Part shown: piece by piece, positions 25,174-33,159 of the stretch
Position numbering within the stretch: position 1 is the first letter of the stretch
How the letters are laid out: each line of letters starts with the position of its first letter
From: JALYOC01 sp036675345
GTDB lineage: Bacteria > Myxococcota > Myxococcia > Myxococcales > Myxococcaceae
Length of the DNA stretch: 64,000 bases
Direction: 5' to 3'
NCBI GenBank assembly: GCA_036675345.1
Contig: JAKFFE010000017.1
Span: 248,001-312,000, forward strand
Translations under genes and position numbers: made by a program
Notes under the pieces: model-generated
What the model saw: only the letters and a program-made list of their open reading frames with translations
Told to the model about the DNA's origin: nothing
The model's database searches: none

Positions 25174-25713
25174 TTACGCCGCCTTCAGGGTGTCTTCACC
25201 CTTCTTCCAGTTGCACGGGCACAGCTCGTCGGTCTGCAGCGCATCCAGGGTGCGGACCACCTCGTCCACGTTCCGGCCCACGCTGAGGTCGTTGACGCTG
25301 GCCCAGCGGATGATCCCCTCCGGGTCGACGATGAAGGTCGCCCGCAGCGCCACCCCGTCCTGCTTGTGGAGGATGCCCAGCGCGGAGGTCAGCTCCCGCT
25401 TGGTGTCCGCCAGCATCGGGAAGGGGAGGTTCTTCAGATCCGGGTGGTTGTTGCGCCACGCCAGGTGCACGAAGTGGGTGTCGGTGCTGCCGCCCAGCAC
25501 CTGCGCGTCACGGTCGGCGAAGTCCTTGTTGCGCTTGCCGAACTCGGCGATCTCGGTGGGGCAGATGAAGGTGAAGTCCATCGGCCAGAAGAAGACGACC
25601 TTCCACTTGCCGGAGAAGTCCTTCTCGGAGATCTCGGTGAACTCCTTGCCCTTCTCGAGGCTGGTCACCGCGGTGAGCTTGAACTGGGGGAACTGGTCGC
25701 CAATGGTCAGCAT
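25174..25713 (-). CDS. ahpC: Peroxiredoxin AhpC
   Basis: The 179-residue 2-Cys peroxiredoxin has the peroxidatic Cys in FTFICPTEI (about 50-52) and a C-terminal LCPCNW holding resolving cysteines. It detoxifies hydrogen peroxide, organic peroxides and peroxynitrite. The layout with ahpD directly downstream matches the mycobacterial AhpC/AhpD pair rather than AhpC/AhpF. AAGGAG lies upstream of the ATG. A palindromic operator-like sequence is at 25790-25806. Confidence 0.95.
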   Translation of the reverse strand: MLTIGDQFPQFKLTAVTSLEKGKEFTEISEKDFSGKWKVVFFWPMDFTFICPTEIAEFGKRNKDFADRDAQVLGGSTDTHFVHLAWRNNHPDLKNLPFPMLADTKRELTSALGILHKQDGVALRATFIVDPEGIIRWASVNDLSVGRNVDEVVRTLDALQTDELCPCNWKKGEDTLKAA

Positions 25714-25783
25714 GGGGATTTCTCTCCTTGGATACGGCTGGGGGTTGGTTGGAAAAGCGGGCCCAGCGAGCCGCTGGACACAG

Positions 25784-25806
25784 ACTATGTTTAGACGCCG
25801 TCTAAA
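25784..25806 (-). promoter_or_regulatory. Palindromic Per/Fur-type operator upstream of ahpC
   Basis: TTTAGAC-GCC-GTCTAAA (25790-25806) is a perfect 7-3-7 inverted repeat, 77 bases before ahpC. It abuts a -10-like CATAGT (25789-25784, minus strand). A related 7-3-7 element precedes the regulator gene at 26234-26250. Binding by the PerR-like protein is inference. Confidence 0.65.
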
Positions 25807-25827
25807 TGCGGCGCCATAAAAAAAGAC

Positions 25828-26226
25828 CTACTGCCGCTTGCCCCGCATCACCACCTGGTACTCGCGCACGTCCAAGCCGGGCAAGGCTTCGATCCGCCCC
25901 ACCTTGACCGCCTCCCAGGGCACGTCCTGGATCTGCCCGGAGTCGTCGTCGATGAAGTGATGATGCGGGTTCACGTTGGGGTCGAACACCACCTTGCCCT
26001 CGGACAGAACCAGAGCCTTGAGCAGCCCCTTGTCCACGAACAGGTTGAGGGTGTTGTAGACGGTGGCCCGGGACAGCATCGGCACGTTGCCCTTCACCCG
26101 GCTCCACACCTCATCCGCGGAGGGATGATCCTGGGTTCGCAGCACATAGTCCGCCACCGCCAGCCGCTGGGCGGAGGGCTGGATGTCGTGCGCGCGCAGG
26201 CGCTCTGAGAGGGAGGGGGCGGGCAT
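25828..26226 (-). CDS. perR: PerR-like Fur-family regulator
   Basis: The 132-residue Fur-family repressor has a winged-helix domain (about 1-80, with ATVYNTLNLFVDKGLL as recognition region) and a metal-sensing region (HHHFIDDDSGQIQDV, about 95-110). Notably it contains no cysteine, so the structural CxxC zinc sites of classical Fur/PerR are absent. Adjacency to ahpC-ahpD and the shared operator-like palindromes argue for peroxide sensing by histidine oxidation. There is no Shine-Dalgarno; TCTAAT lies seven bases before the ATG inside the palindrome, so the mRNA may be leaderless and autoregulated. Confidence 0.85.
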   Translation of the reverse strand: MPAPSLSERLRAHDIQPSAQRLAVADYVLRTQDHPSADEVWSRVKGNVPMLSRATVYNTLNLFVDKGLLKALVLSEGKVVFDPNVNPHHHFIDDDSGQIQDVPWEAVKVGRIEALPGLDVREYQVVMRGKRQ

Positions 26227-26233
26227 GTCTGTG

Positions 26234-26250
26234 ATTAGACTAACTCTAGA
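26234..26250 (-). promoter_or_regulatory. Operator-like box overlapping the perR promoter
   Basis: ATTAGAC-TAA-CTCTAGA has the same 7-3-7 plan as the ahpC box and matches it at 11 of 14 arm positions. On the minus strand it contains TCTAAT, a five-of-six match to the -10 consensus, seven bases before the perR ATG. Confidence 0.55.
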
Positions 26251-26251
26251 C

Positions 26252-26671
26252 TCAGGCCTTCGCCACTGCCGGGCGAAGGGTCTTGAGCATCCGCTCGGCG
26301 ACCGCCATGGAGACCGCCCGCTGCAGGTCCTCCACCGAGGGGAAGTGCGCGGGATCGTGGGCCGACCCCAGCTGGAACTGACGCTCATGCCCAGCGGCCA
26401 GCAGCCTGGCCGTCCCCACGTGCAGCAACAGGGCAGGCAGGGCCGGATGCCTTTTCCGCAACAGGGCCGCGAAGAACATCATGTCCTCGTTGCTCTCCCG
26501 CAGGTCCACCACCACCAGGCAGGGCGAACGGCTGGCCATCAGCTCCAGGGCGTCGTCCCCGTCCCCGGCGGTGACCGCGCCGTAGCCGGCCTTGTCCAGC
26601 AGCAGGAACAGCAGCCGCTGGGCGGCGGTGCTCTGGGAGACGACGAGGACGGGAGGCGAGGAGAACAGCAT
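26252..26671 (-). CDS. Response-regulator receiver-like protein (pseudo-receiver)
   Basis: The 139-residue, single-domain protein has receiver-like alternation: VLVVSQSTAAQRLLFLLLDKAGY, then DALELMASRSPCLVVVDLRES with a candidate phospho-Asp. However, the acidic pair that normally follows strand 1 is replaced by SQ, and the conserved Lys near strand 5 is not evident. It may be an unphosphorylated or degenerate receiver. The ATG at 26671 has no Shine-Dalgarno. It ends just before the operator of perR. Confidence 0.7.
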   Translation of the reverse strand: MLFSSPPVLVVSQSTAAQRLLFLLLDKAGYGAVTAGDGDDALELMASRSPCLVVVDLRESNEDMMFFAALLRKRHPALPALLLHVGTARLLAAGHERQFQLGSAHDPAHFPSVEDLQRAVSMAVAERMLKTLRPAVAKA

Positions 26672-26745
26672 CGGAGGTGCTGCAAGCCTAACCTGCCCCG
26701 CTCCGCCGCGCGCGCCCGCCCCCGCCTTCGCAGGGGCCTTCAGGC

Positions 26746-26782
26746 AAAGAAAAAGCGCCGGAGACCTTTCGATCTCCGGCGC
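26746..26782 (-). terminator. Intrinsic terminator after tRNA-Val
   Basis: A 12-bp stem (26771-26782 with 26755-26766) is closed by a GAAA tetraloop on the minus strand and followed by TTTTTCTTT. It lies 11 bases after the tRNA 3' end. Confidence 0.92.
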
Positions 26783-26793
26783 AGTCTTTTCAG

Positions 26794-26865
26794 TGGGCGC
26801 AGTAGGGATTGAACCTACGACCCCTGCCGTGTGAAGGCAGTGCTCTACCGCTGAGCTATGCGCCC
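26794..26865 (-). tRNA. tRNA-Val (anticodon CAC)
   Basis: The 72-base sequence has acceptor GGGCGCA/TGCGCCC, D arm TAGCTCAGCGG, anticodon stem CTGCC/GGCAG around TTCACAC (anticodon CAC at 26833-26831) and T loop GGTTCAATCC. The discriminator is A and CCA is not encoded. A TTGACA on the minus strand (26914-26909), overlapping the stop of the upstream gene, may be its -35; the -10 is weak. It has its own terminator. Confidence 0.95.
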
Positions 26866-26910
26866 CAACCCGTTGAAGGCGGCGCAAATTGCCAAACCAA
26901 TTGCTGACTG

Positions 26911-27186
26911 TCAACCGCCCTTTGCATCCAACTTCTCTTCCAGATCCCGCAGCCGGCGCTTGAGCGAAGAGAGCTGCTTGCCGACAGTCTTGAAGTCCGA
27001 CTGGGTGGCCAGGTTCAGCGCTTTGAGTACCTGCTCCTGCCCGCGATCCAGGGTCTGCTTGCCGCGCTGGACGCTGCCAATGGCCTCGGCCACCTTCATC
27101 GCCCGCTTCTCGTCGGCCATCAGCCTCTCCATCGCCTTCTGCGAGAGGTCCAACGCCTTCTGCTTCAGATTCTTCCTCAGCCCCAT
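26911..27186 (-). CDS. Small basic coiled-coil protein, unknown
   Basis: The 91-residue, highly charged, all-helical protein starts MGLRKNLKQKALDLSQKAME and ends in a coiled coil (QLSSLKRRLRDLEEKLD, about 71-87). There is no membrane segment or known motif; the composition is phasin- or nucleoid-protein-like. A G-rich Shine-Dalgarno precedes the ATG. It lies 53 bases after the SCP2-like gene and upstream of tRNA-Val in the same direction. Confidence 0.7.
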   Translation of the reverse strand: MGLRKNLKQKALDLSQKAMERLMADEKRAMKVAEAIGSVQRGKQTLDRGQEQVLKALNLATQSDFKTVGKQLSSLKRRLRDLEEKLDAKGG

Positions 27187-27239
27187 GACTGCCCCCTTTT
27201 CCCTAGGCCGGCCGGTGGACCGGCGGCGAGGGTCAGATA

Positions 27240-27665
27240 TCAGCGCTCGTCGGCGAAGGTAGTGGGAATCTGGGCCAGCACCCGGTCGCCGATCCCCTTG
27301 TAGCGGGCCCGCTCGATCAACGGCTGCAGGTCTCCTTCCACCAGGATCCGCCGCTTGAGCACCGCCTCCACCGGGTCCAGCTCGCCCTTCATCAGGGCCT
27401 TCCACACCGAGTAGGGGGCGCGGGCGTAGTAGGCCGGCTCCAGCTCCTCCAGCTCGTCCTTGTCGCGCAGCACCTTGTAGCGGGCGATCTTCCCGCCCCG
27501 GGGCTCGACGTGGAGGGTGAAGTCCTTCTCCAGCTTGCCCTTCTCCGCCTCGATCACGATCCCGAAGTCGTGCTCCCAGTCGTCGGCCGCGGAGGCGACC
27601 TCCGGGTCGGCGTTGGTCAAACGGACGGCCTCGTCGGCCCACTCCCTGGACGGAAACAGCGGCAT
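27240..27665 (-). CDS. SCP2-like sterol/lipid-carrier domain protein
   Basis: The 141-residue protein has a pattern (DFGIVIEAEKGKL, YSVWKALMKGELDPVEAVL, ILVEGDLQPLIE) that fits the SCP2/alkyl-sulfatase C-terminal-like fold, which holds hydrophobic ligands. No ligand can be named. The start follows the Hsp70 stop by two bases, so it is translationally linked to the chaperone gene. Confidence 0.7.
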   Translation of the reverse strand: MPLFPSREWADEAVRLTNADPEVASAADDWEHDFGIVIEAEKGKLEKDFTLHVEPRGGKIARYKVLRDKDELEELEPAYYARAPYSVWKALMKGELDPVEAVLKRRILVEGDLQPLIERARYKGIGDRVLAQIPTTFADER

Positions 27666-27667
27666 GC

Positions 27668-29281
27668 CTAGCGGCCCCACATCTTCTTGAACCGGGAGAA
27701 CAGGCCTCCCGCCTCGGTCGGTTCCCCGCCCAGCTGACGCTGGGCCTCCCGGCGCTGCGCCTCCTCCTCCAGGACCTTCTTGAGGGTCTCGGGGGTGTCG
27801 CGGGTGGCCAGGGCGATCTGCTTGGGCCCGCTGGCGTCGTCCACGATCACCTGCAGCAGGCTCTCCTCGTTGAGCTTGAAGTCGATCTTCCGGCCGGCGG
27901 CGGACGCGGGCACCTTGAGGGTGCCCAGGTACTCGTTGTCCACGATGTGTTCGCTGTCGCCCTGGAAGATCTCCAGCTCGATGAACTGGGCGTTGGGCTG
28001 GCTGGGGTTGGGCAGCCGGAAGCTCTTCACCAGCGGGAGGGTGGAGTTCTTGTCCACGATCTTGCGGAACCGGCCGTTGGGGAGCGCGTAGCCGATCGGC
28101 ATCGACAGCGCGTCCAGCAGGGTCACCGCGTCGATGCTGTCCAGGGAGTCCGCCAGCAGCGCGGCGCCCAGCGCCACCACCTCGTCCGGGTGCACTCCCT
28201 TGCGGGGCGGCTTGCCGAAGTGCTGCTGGATCCGCTGCTGCACCAGCGGCATCCGGCTCTGTCCGCCGACCAGGATCACCTCGTCGATCGCCGAGCGGGG
28301 GATGCCCTTCTGTTCCAGGATCTGGTCACAGATCTGGAAGGTGCGGTCCACCAGGTCCAGGGTCAGGTCGTTGAGCTGCTCGCGGGTGAGCGGGATCCGC
28401 AGATCCATCGGCTTGCCCTTGCGCTCCTCGATGAAGGGCAGCTCGATCATCACGTTGGGGATCAGGGTGAGATCGATCTTGGCGGACTCGGCGCCGTTCT
28501 TGATCCGCTGCATCGCCACCGTGTTCTGCGACAGGTCGACCTTGGTCTCCTTGCGGTAGGTCTCCAGCACGTAGTCGATGATCCGGTTGTCGAAGTCCAC
28601 GCCGCCCAGGAAGGTGTCCCCGCCGGTGGCCAGCACCTCGAACACGTTCCCGGTCAGGCTGAGCACCGAGACGTCGAAGGTCCCTCCGCCCAGATCGTAG
28701 ACCAGGATCTTCTGATCCAGGCCGCGGTTGAAGCCGTAGGCCAGCGCCGCCGCGGTGGGCTCGTTGACGATCCGCTTCACGTCCAGGCCGGCCAGCCGCC
28801 CGGCCTCCTTCACCGCCTGGCGCTGGTTGTCGTTGTAGTAGGCGGGGACGGAGATCACCGCCGCCTCCACCGGGCCGCCCAGGAACTGCTCGGCGATGGT
28901 CTTCACCTGCGCCAGCACGTAGCTGGAGATCTGAGGGAGGGTGACCGTCTTGCCCCCCAGCATCACCGCCGCCTCGCCGTCCGGACCGGGGACGATGTCG
29001 TAGGGGTAGTAGTGCTTCAGCTCCTGCACCACCCGTGAGTCGAACTTGCGGCCGATCAGCCGCTTGGCGCCCCAGATGGTGTTCTTGGGGTTGGTGACCA
29101 TCTGGTCCTTGGCCACCCCGCCCACCAGCAGGTCCCCCTTGGTGGACAGCGCCACCACCGAGGGCAGGATCAGATTGCCGCGATCGGTGGGGACCACTTT
29201 GGGGATGCGATTGCGCACGGACGCCACGCAGGTGTTCGTCGTCCCGAGATCGATCCCGACGATGCGCGGTTTCTCAGCCAT
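27668..29281 (-). CDS. Hsp70/DnaK-like chaperone lacking the C-terminal lid
   Basis: The 537-residue protein has a complete Hsp70 ATPase domain (IVGIDLGTTNTCVA at 8-21, VYDLGGGTFDVSV near 190, VGGQSRMPLVQ near 335). A substrate-binding beta region (about 380-495) follows, but only about 40 further residues, so the helical lid of full DnaK (about 610-640 residues) is missing. It is therefore a DnaK paralog, not the housekeeping DnaK. No dnaJ or grpE gene is adjacent. It lies between a repeat lipoprotein and an SCP2-like gene in one operon. Confidence 0.9.
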   Translation of the reverse strand: MAEKPRIVGIDLGTTNTCVASVRNRIPKVVPTDRGNLILPSVVALSTKGDLLVGGVAKDQMVTNPKNTIWGAKRLIGRKFDSRVVQELKHYYPYDIVPGPDGEAAVMLGGKTVTLPQISSYVLAQVKTIAEQFLGGPVEAAVISVPAYYNDNQRQAVKEAGRLAGLDVKRIVNEPTAAALAYGFNRGLDQKILVYDLGGGTFDVSVLSLTGNVFEVLATGGDTFLGGVDFDNRIIDYVLETYRKETKVDLSQNTVAMQRIKNGAESAKIDLTLIPNVMIELPFIEERKGKPMDLRIPLTREQLNDLTLDLVDRTFQICDQILEQKGIPRSAIDEVILVGGQSRMPLVQQRIQQHFGKPPRKGVHPDEVVALGAALLADSLDSIDAVTLLDALSMPIGYALPNGRFRKIVDKNSTLPLVKSFRLPNPSQPNAQFIELEIFQGDSEHIVDNEYLGTLKVPASAAGRKIDFKLNEESLLQVIVDDASGPKQIALATRDTPETLKKVLEEEAQRREAQRQLGGEPTEAGGLFSRFKKMWGR

Positions 29282-29335
29282 GGAGCCCTGACTACCTACC
29301 ACGAGCGCCCGCAGGACGCGGAGTTTTCCCGTTCC

Positions 29336-31009
29336 CTACCCGCGGGGCTGGGCGGCCAGCAGGCCGGAAGCCTTGGCCCGGATCTGCGGCGAGGGGTCCC
29401 GCTCGCTGGCCAGGCGGAGCAGCGTGGGGGCCAGCTTGGGCACCTGGGTACGCAGCCGATCCAGCGCGGCGGCCCGGGTCCCGACCGCCTCCTCCACCCG
29501 GTCGGTCACCCGGCGATCCCCGCAGGGCAGGGCGTTGGCATCCACCCGGCGCAGCGCCTGCTCCGCGTCGGAGAGGCGGGCCTGGGACAGACGGCGGGCG
29601 TCCACCGCGGTCACCCGGAACGCCTCCAGGTCCTCGGGAAACTCGGTCGCCTCGCGGGCAGCGCGGGTGATCGCCTCCTCGGCGACCTGGGCGTGCTCCA
29701 CCGCCGCGCACAGCGACCGGGAGGACCACAGGGGGGTGAAGTCGGGACCGGCGGGGTCGTTGAGCTGGGCGATCTCCTGGGCCCACACCGCCAGCTGACG
29801 GGCGGCCACCGCCGAGGAGAAGGGCTGCTTTTGCTCCCAGCGAAGTCCGATCCACCGGCGGAGGATCAGCGGGTCCGGGGAGTGGGGTTCAAACGCCTTC
29901 TGATAGAGGGCCGCCGCCTCCGGGACCTTGCCGGTCGCGTCCAGCAACACCGCCCGGGAGAGCAACACCGGAGGGGTCTCGCCCAGGGAGGCCAGGGACT
30001 CCAGCCGGCGGGCCACCTCGTAGTCGGCCAGCCGGGGAGGCATCGCGGAGAGGACGCCCACCAGCGAGTCGAAGGCGCGCTGGCGGATCAGCGGGTTGCG
30101 GGCGCTGCGCACCGCCTCCAGCAACGGATCCAGCGAGTCGATGCTGACCTGCTGCCCCAGCTCCTCCGCGGCCTGCCAGCGGTCCAGCGGATCGGGGGCC
30201 TGCAGCGACCGCCGCAGATCCTCCACCGATCGCAGGTAGTTTCCGGGCAGCGCCGCCTGGACGGCCAGGGTCTGGTTACCCAGCGCGGCCAGCTCCGCCT
30301 CGCCGCGGTCCAGCCGTGCCTCCAGATCCGGCAGCCGCGGGAGCAGCGGGAGGTTGCGGGCGGCCTCCTCGCGAGCGGCGATCAACTGACCGGAGAAGAT
30401 CAGCGCGTCCAGCTTGAGGGACAGCAGCTGGGTCTTGGCCTCCTCCCGGTGGAACCCGGCGGAGAACTCGCGAAGGTAACCGTACAGCCCCGCCGCCCCC
30501 CGACGGGTGGCCTCGGCGAAGGCGGCGTCATCCAACTGCCGGGAGGCCTGGGCGCCGGTGGCGGTCCCCTCCTCCTTCAGGACCAGCTGGCGCAGCTGCG
30601 CCGGGTCCTTCATCCCCGGAAGCTCGGTCAGCTGGGCCTGGGCCAGCAGCTCCTTGGCCTGAGCCGCATGGGCGCCGTCGGGATGCTCGATCAGGAACTG
30701 GGTCCAGGCGGCGACTGTCCCCCGCTGCTGGGAGGCGTTGAAGCGCAGCGCCTCCAGCCGGGCTCGGACGTCGTCCGCCTGCGAGACCCGGGGATGGAGC
30801 TCCAGGAAGCGCTTGTAGGCGAGCACCGTGTGGAGCCGGGTGGCCTGCTGGTACTCCAGCTCCACCAGATCCTCCTGCGCGTCGTCCGAGCGCTGGGAGC
30901 CGGGATCGGCGCTGGCCGCCGCCCGCAGCCGCTCGGCGCGCTCCTCCGGGGAGGGGCGGTGGGCGGTGCAGGCGCACAACAAGACCAGCGGGAGGAGGTG
31001 GCGGCGCAT
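29336..31009 (-). CDS. Large lipoprotein with helical repeats
   Basis: The 557-residue protein has a signal peptide ending in the lipobox LLCAC (about 12-16). The rest is nearly all alpha-helical: TPR-like pairs in the first half (FLELHPRVSQADDVRARLEAL) and HEAT/Arm-like segments later (DPLLEAVRSARNPLIRQRAFDSLVGVL). It is probably an envelope scaffold. The ATG at 31009 gives a proper signal peptide; there is no Shine-Dalgarno, but TAGGTT lies eight bases upstream. It is divergent from the CHAP/NlpC-like gene and precedes the Hsp70 gene by 54 bases. Confidence 0.8.
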   Translation of the reverse strand: MRRHLLPLVLLCACTAHRPSPEERAERLRAAASADPGSQRSDDAQEDLVELEYQQATRLHTVLAYKRFLELHPRVSQADDVRARLEALRFNASQQRGTVAAWTQFLIEHPDGAHAAQAKELLAQAQLTELPGMKDPAQLRQLVLKEEGTATGAQASRQLDDAAFAEATRRGAAGLYGYLREFSAGFHREEAKTQLLSLKLDALIFSGQLIAAREEAARNLPLLPRLPDLEARLDRGEAELAALGNQTLAVQAALPGNYLRSVEDLRRSLQAPDPLDRWQAAEELGQQVSIDSLDPLLEAVRSARNPLIRQRAFDSLVGVLSAMPPRLADYEVARRLESLASLGETPPVLLSRAVLLDATGKVPEAAALYQKAFEPHSPDPLILRRWIGLRWEQKQPFSSAVAARQLAVWAQEIAQLNDPAGPDFTPLWSSRSLCAAVEHAQVAEEAITRAAREATEFPEDLEAFRVTAVDARRLSQARLSDAEQALRRVDANALPCGDRRVTDRVEEAVGTRAAALDRLRTQVPKLAPTLLRLASERDPSPQIRAKASGLLAAQPRG

Positions 31010-31122
31010 CCGGGGCGAACCTACCACGCGATTGTTGTGTGCCCGCGCCCACTTGCCCGGGTGGGAATTTTGACTACATCCCGGACCGGGCGGACGCTCT
31101 CCCCACTTCCAAGGGGTGGTGC

Positions 31123-31833
31123 ATGGTGATCCGTTCCTGCGTGCTGGCGATGGTCCTGGGCTTGGTCGGGTGCGCCACCGGCGTCCCCCTGGGCAGCCGG
31201 GCGGAGCTGCACAACGGACGGCTGCGGCCCTTCGCGCCGGCGGGGATCCGGCGGGAGCTGCCGGTGGAGCCCACCACCAACTCTCCGCTGACCGCCTCCC
31301 CGCAGGCGCGGCTCAAGGCGCTGGCAGTGGCCCGCTCGCTGGTCGGGGAGGACCGGGTGAAGGTCGGACACAAGCACTACCCCCAGGACTGCTCCGGGCT
31401 GGTGCTGGCCGCCTACGGAGAGGCGGGGGTGAACCTGATGGCCGCCGCCCAGCCGGAGGACAACGCGGTGACCGCCATCTACCGCTTCGCCCGCGAGCAC
31501 GGCCGGGTCTACGCCGGCGGCTGGCCGGTGGCCGGCGACCTGGTGTTCTTCCGCGAGACCTACGACCAGAACCGCGACGGGCGGCAGAACGACGGGCTGA
31601 CCCACATCGGGCTGGTGGAGGGCGTGGATCGGGACGGCACCATCCGGGTGATCCACCGGGTCAAGCGCGGGGTGGTGGTGTACCGGATGAACCTCAACGC
31701 CCCCGACCAGCGGGTGGAGAGCGGCACCGGCCGCAAGCTCAACGACTACCTGCGCTCCGGCAGCGGACCGAAGGAAGCGGCGCTGACCGGGCAGCTGTTC
31801 GCCGGGTACGCCACGTTGTTCCCGGGGAAGTAG
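31123..31833 (+). CDS. CHAP/NlpC-type cysteine-peptidase-like lipoprotein
   Basis: The 236-residue protein has a lipobox LGLVGC (about 12-17) and a domain with the Cys nucleophile in PQDCSGLVLAAYGEAG (about 88-103) and a His in LTHIGLVEGVDRDG (about 165). This fits the CHAP/NlpC-P60 papain-like fold that cleaves peptidoglycan peptides. It is probably lipid-anchored and works on cell-wall turnover. AAGGGG precedes the ATG. Confidence 0.82.
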   Translation: MVIRSCVLAMVLGLVGCATGVPLGSRAELHNGRLRPFAPAGIRRELPVEPTTNSPLTASPQARLKALAVARSLVGEDRVKVGHKHYPQDCSGLVLAAYGEAGVNLMAAAQPEDNAVTAIYRFAREHGRVYAGGWPVAGDLVFFRETYDQNRDGRQNDGLTHIGLVEGVDRDGTIRVIHRVKRGVVVYRMNLNAPDQRVESGTGRKLNDYLRSGSGPKEAALTGQLFAGYATLFPGK

Positions 31834-31847
31834 TCCGGTCGAAACGT

Positions 31848-31877
31848 CGACGGGCCGCCCTCGCGAGCGACCCGTCG
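31848..31877. terminator. Hairpin between convergent genes
   Basis: CGACGGG (31848-31854) pairs with CCCGTCG (31871-31877) around a loop that itself contains CTCGCGAG. It lies between two convergent stops (31833 and 31901). There is no T-run. Confidence 0.3.
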
Positions 31878-31900
31878 GGTTCTGACCAGCGCTGGTTCGG

Positions 31901-33079
31901 CTACGCCGGGCGCGCGGTGCGATCCCACGCCGCGCGCTGGGTCTTGCGCAGGAACCGCCAGAAGCCGACCGCCAGCGCCACGTTCATGGTGACGAAGTAG
32001 TAGGCCACCGAACAGGCCTTGCGCAGCTTGCCCTCGAAGAACTGGGCCTTCCCTGCCAGGGCCAGCCCGTAAAAGAGGATCTGCGCGGAGAGCACCAGCC
32101 GGTAGAAAGTGGAGTCCAGCAGGAAGAGGTTGGCCAGCAGCACCAGCGCCATCAGCGCCGGCGCCGACCAGCGCAGGACCTTGTGGGACCAGAAGGCGAA
32201 GGCCCGGAACCCCGCGGTGGGGTTGAGCAGCCCCGGAACCAGCCGCAGGCTCTGGAAGTTGCCGGCGGCGATGCGTGCCCGACGACCGAACTCCTGGCCG
32301 TAGTCCTCGGTGGTCTCCTCCAGCGCCACCGCCTCCGGCTCGTAGATCACCTTGTAGCCGTGCTCCAGGATCCGCATCGGGATCACGAAGTCGTCACAGA
32401 CGGTGGACGCCGGCAGCTGGGTGAAGAGCCGGCGACGGATGGCGTACAGCCCGCCGTTGGCGCCCAGCACCGCGCCGCGCTTGCCCTCGTACAGCTTGAT
32501 CAGCGACTCGTAGGACCAGTAGGCGCTCTCCTCGAAGTCCTTCTTGGTCGGGTTGTAGAGCCGCAGCTTGCCGCACACCGCGCCCACGTCCGGATCCTCG
32601 AAGTGCCGCACCAGCTTCTTGATCGCGTCCGGTTCGATGTGGGTGTTGGCGTCGGAGAGGATGATGATGTCTCCGTTGGCGCTGGGGATGCACCGGTTGA
32701 GAACGGTGGTCTTCCCTCCGCGCGCTCCGGGCGAGAGCTTCACCCGCTTGTCCCCCGCCCCGGAGATGATCTCGTCGGTGCCGTCGGAGGACCCGTCCGA
32801 ACCGATCAGCACCTCCAGCTTCTCCGCCGGGTAGTCCAGCGCCAGGGAGTTGCGGATCTTCTGCCCGATGCAGGAGGCCTCGTTGTAGGCCGCCACCACC
32901 AGACTGATCTTCGGCAGGTGTGTCGGCGGCAGCGGCTTGGCCTTCTCCACTCCCGAGCCGATGGCCCGGGCGTTCAGCCGAACCTGATGAATGCCTTCCC
33001 ACGCGAACAACACCAGTGGGTAAAGAAAGTACGTGTGGAGGAGAAACAATGCCCCACACCAAAACAGAACCTCAGCCAT
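31901..33079 (-). CDS. Membrane-bound family 2 glycosyltransferase
   Basis: The 392-residue protein has one N-terminal membrane segment (about 3-28) and a GT-A domain (about 60-290: ISLVVAAYNEASCIGQKI, LIGSDGSSDGTDE, IILSDANTHIEPDA with the DxD-like site, CDDFVIPMRILEHGY). Two or three C-terminal membrane helices follow. This is the layout of processive polysaccharide synthases such as hyaluronan/PNAG-type enzymes. Start choice: the ATG at 33079 has GGAGG six bases upstream, whereas the ATG at 33085 touches it directly. Confidence 0.88.
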   Translation of the reverse strand: MAEVLFWCGALFLLHTYFLYPLVLFAWEGIHQVRLNARAIGSGVEKAKPLPPTHLPKISLVVAAYNEASCIGQKIRNSLALDYPAEKLEVLIGSDGSSDGTDEIISGAGDKRVKLSPGARGGKTTVLNRCIPSANGDIIILSDANTHIEPDAIKKLVRHFEDPDVGAVCGKLRLYNPTKKDFEESAYWSYESLIKLYEGKRGAVLGANGGLYAIRRRLFTQLPASTVCDDFVIPMRILEHGYKVIYEPEAVALEETTEDYGQEFGRRARIAAGNFQSLRLVPGLLNPTAGFRAFAFWSHKVLRWSAPALMALVLLANLFLLDSTFYRLVLSAQILFYGLALAGKAQFFEGKLRKACSVAYYFVTMNVALAVGFWRFLRKTQRAAWDRTARPA

Positions 33080-33092
33080 CCCCATCCTCCCC

Positions 33093-33118
33093 GTCCCGGT
33101 GAAACGATACACCGGGAC
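33093..33118 (-). promoter_or_regulatory. Hairpin just upstream of the glycosyltransferase ribosome-binding site
   Basis: The 8-bp arms GTCCCGGT (33093-33100) and ACCGGGAC (33111-33118) enclose a 10-base loop. On the minus strand the stem ends next to the G-rich Shine-Dalgarno of the 33079 start. It could be a terminator of the upstream gene (there is no T-run) or affect translation. Confidence 0.35.
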
Positions 33119-33159
33119 CCGTAGCAACGGCCGTGCCGGGGGAGCTGTCGGGGACTGGA

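Noticed and set aside
25807..25830. Terminator after perR
   Set aside because: There is a run of seven T on the minus strand, but no stem precedes it.
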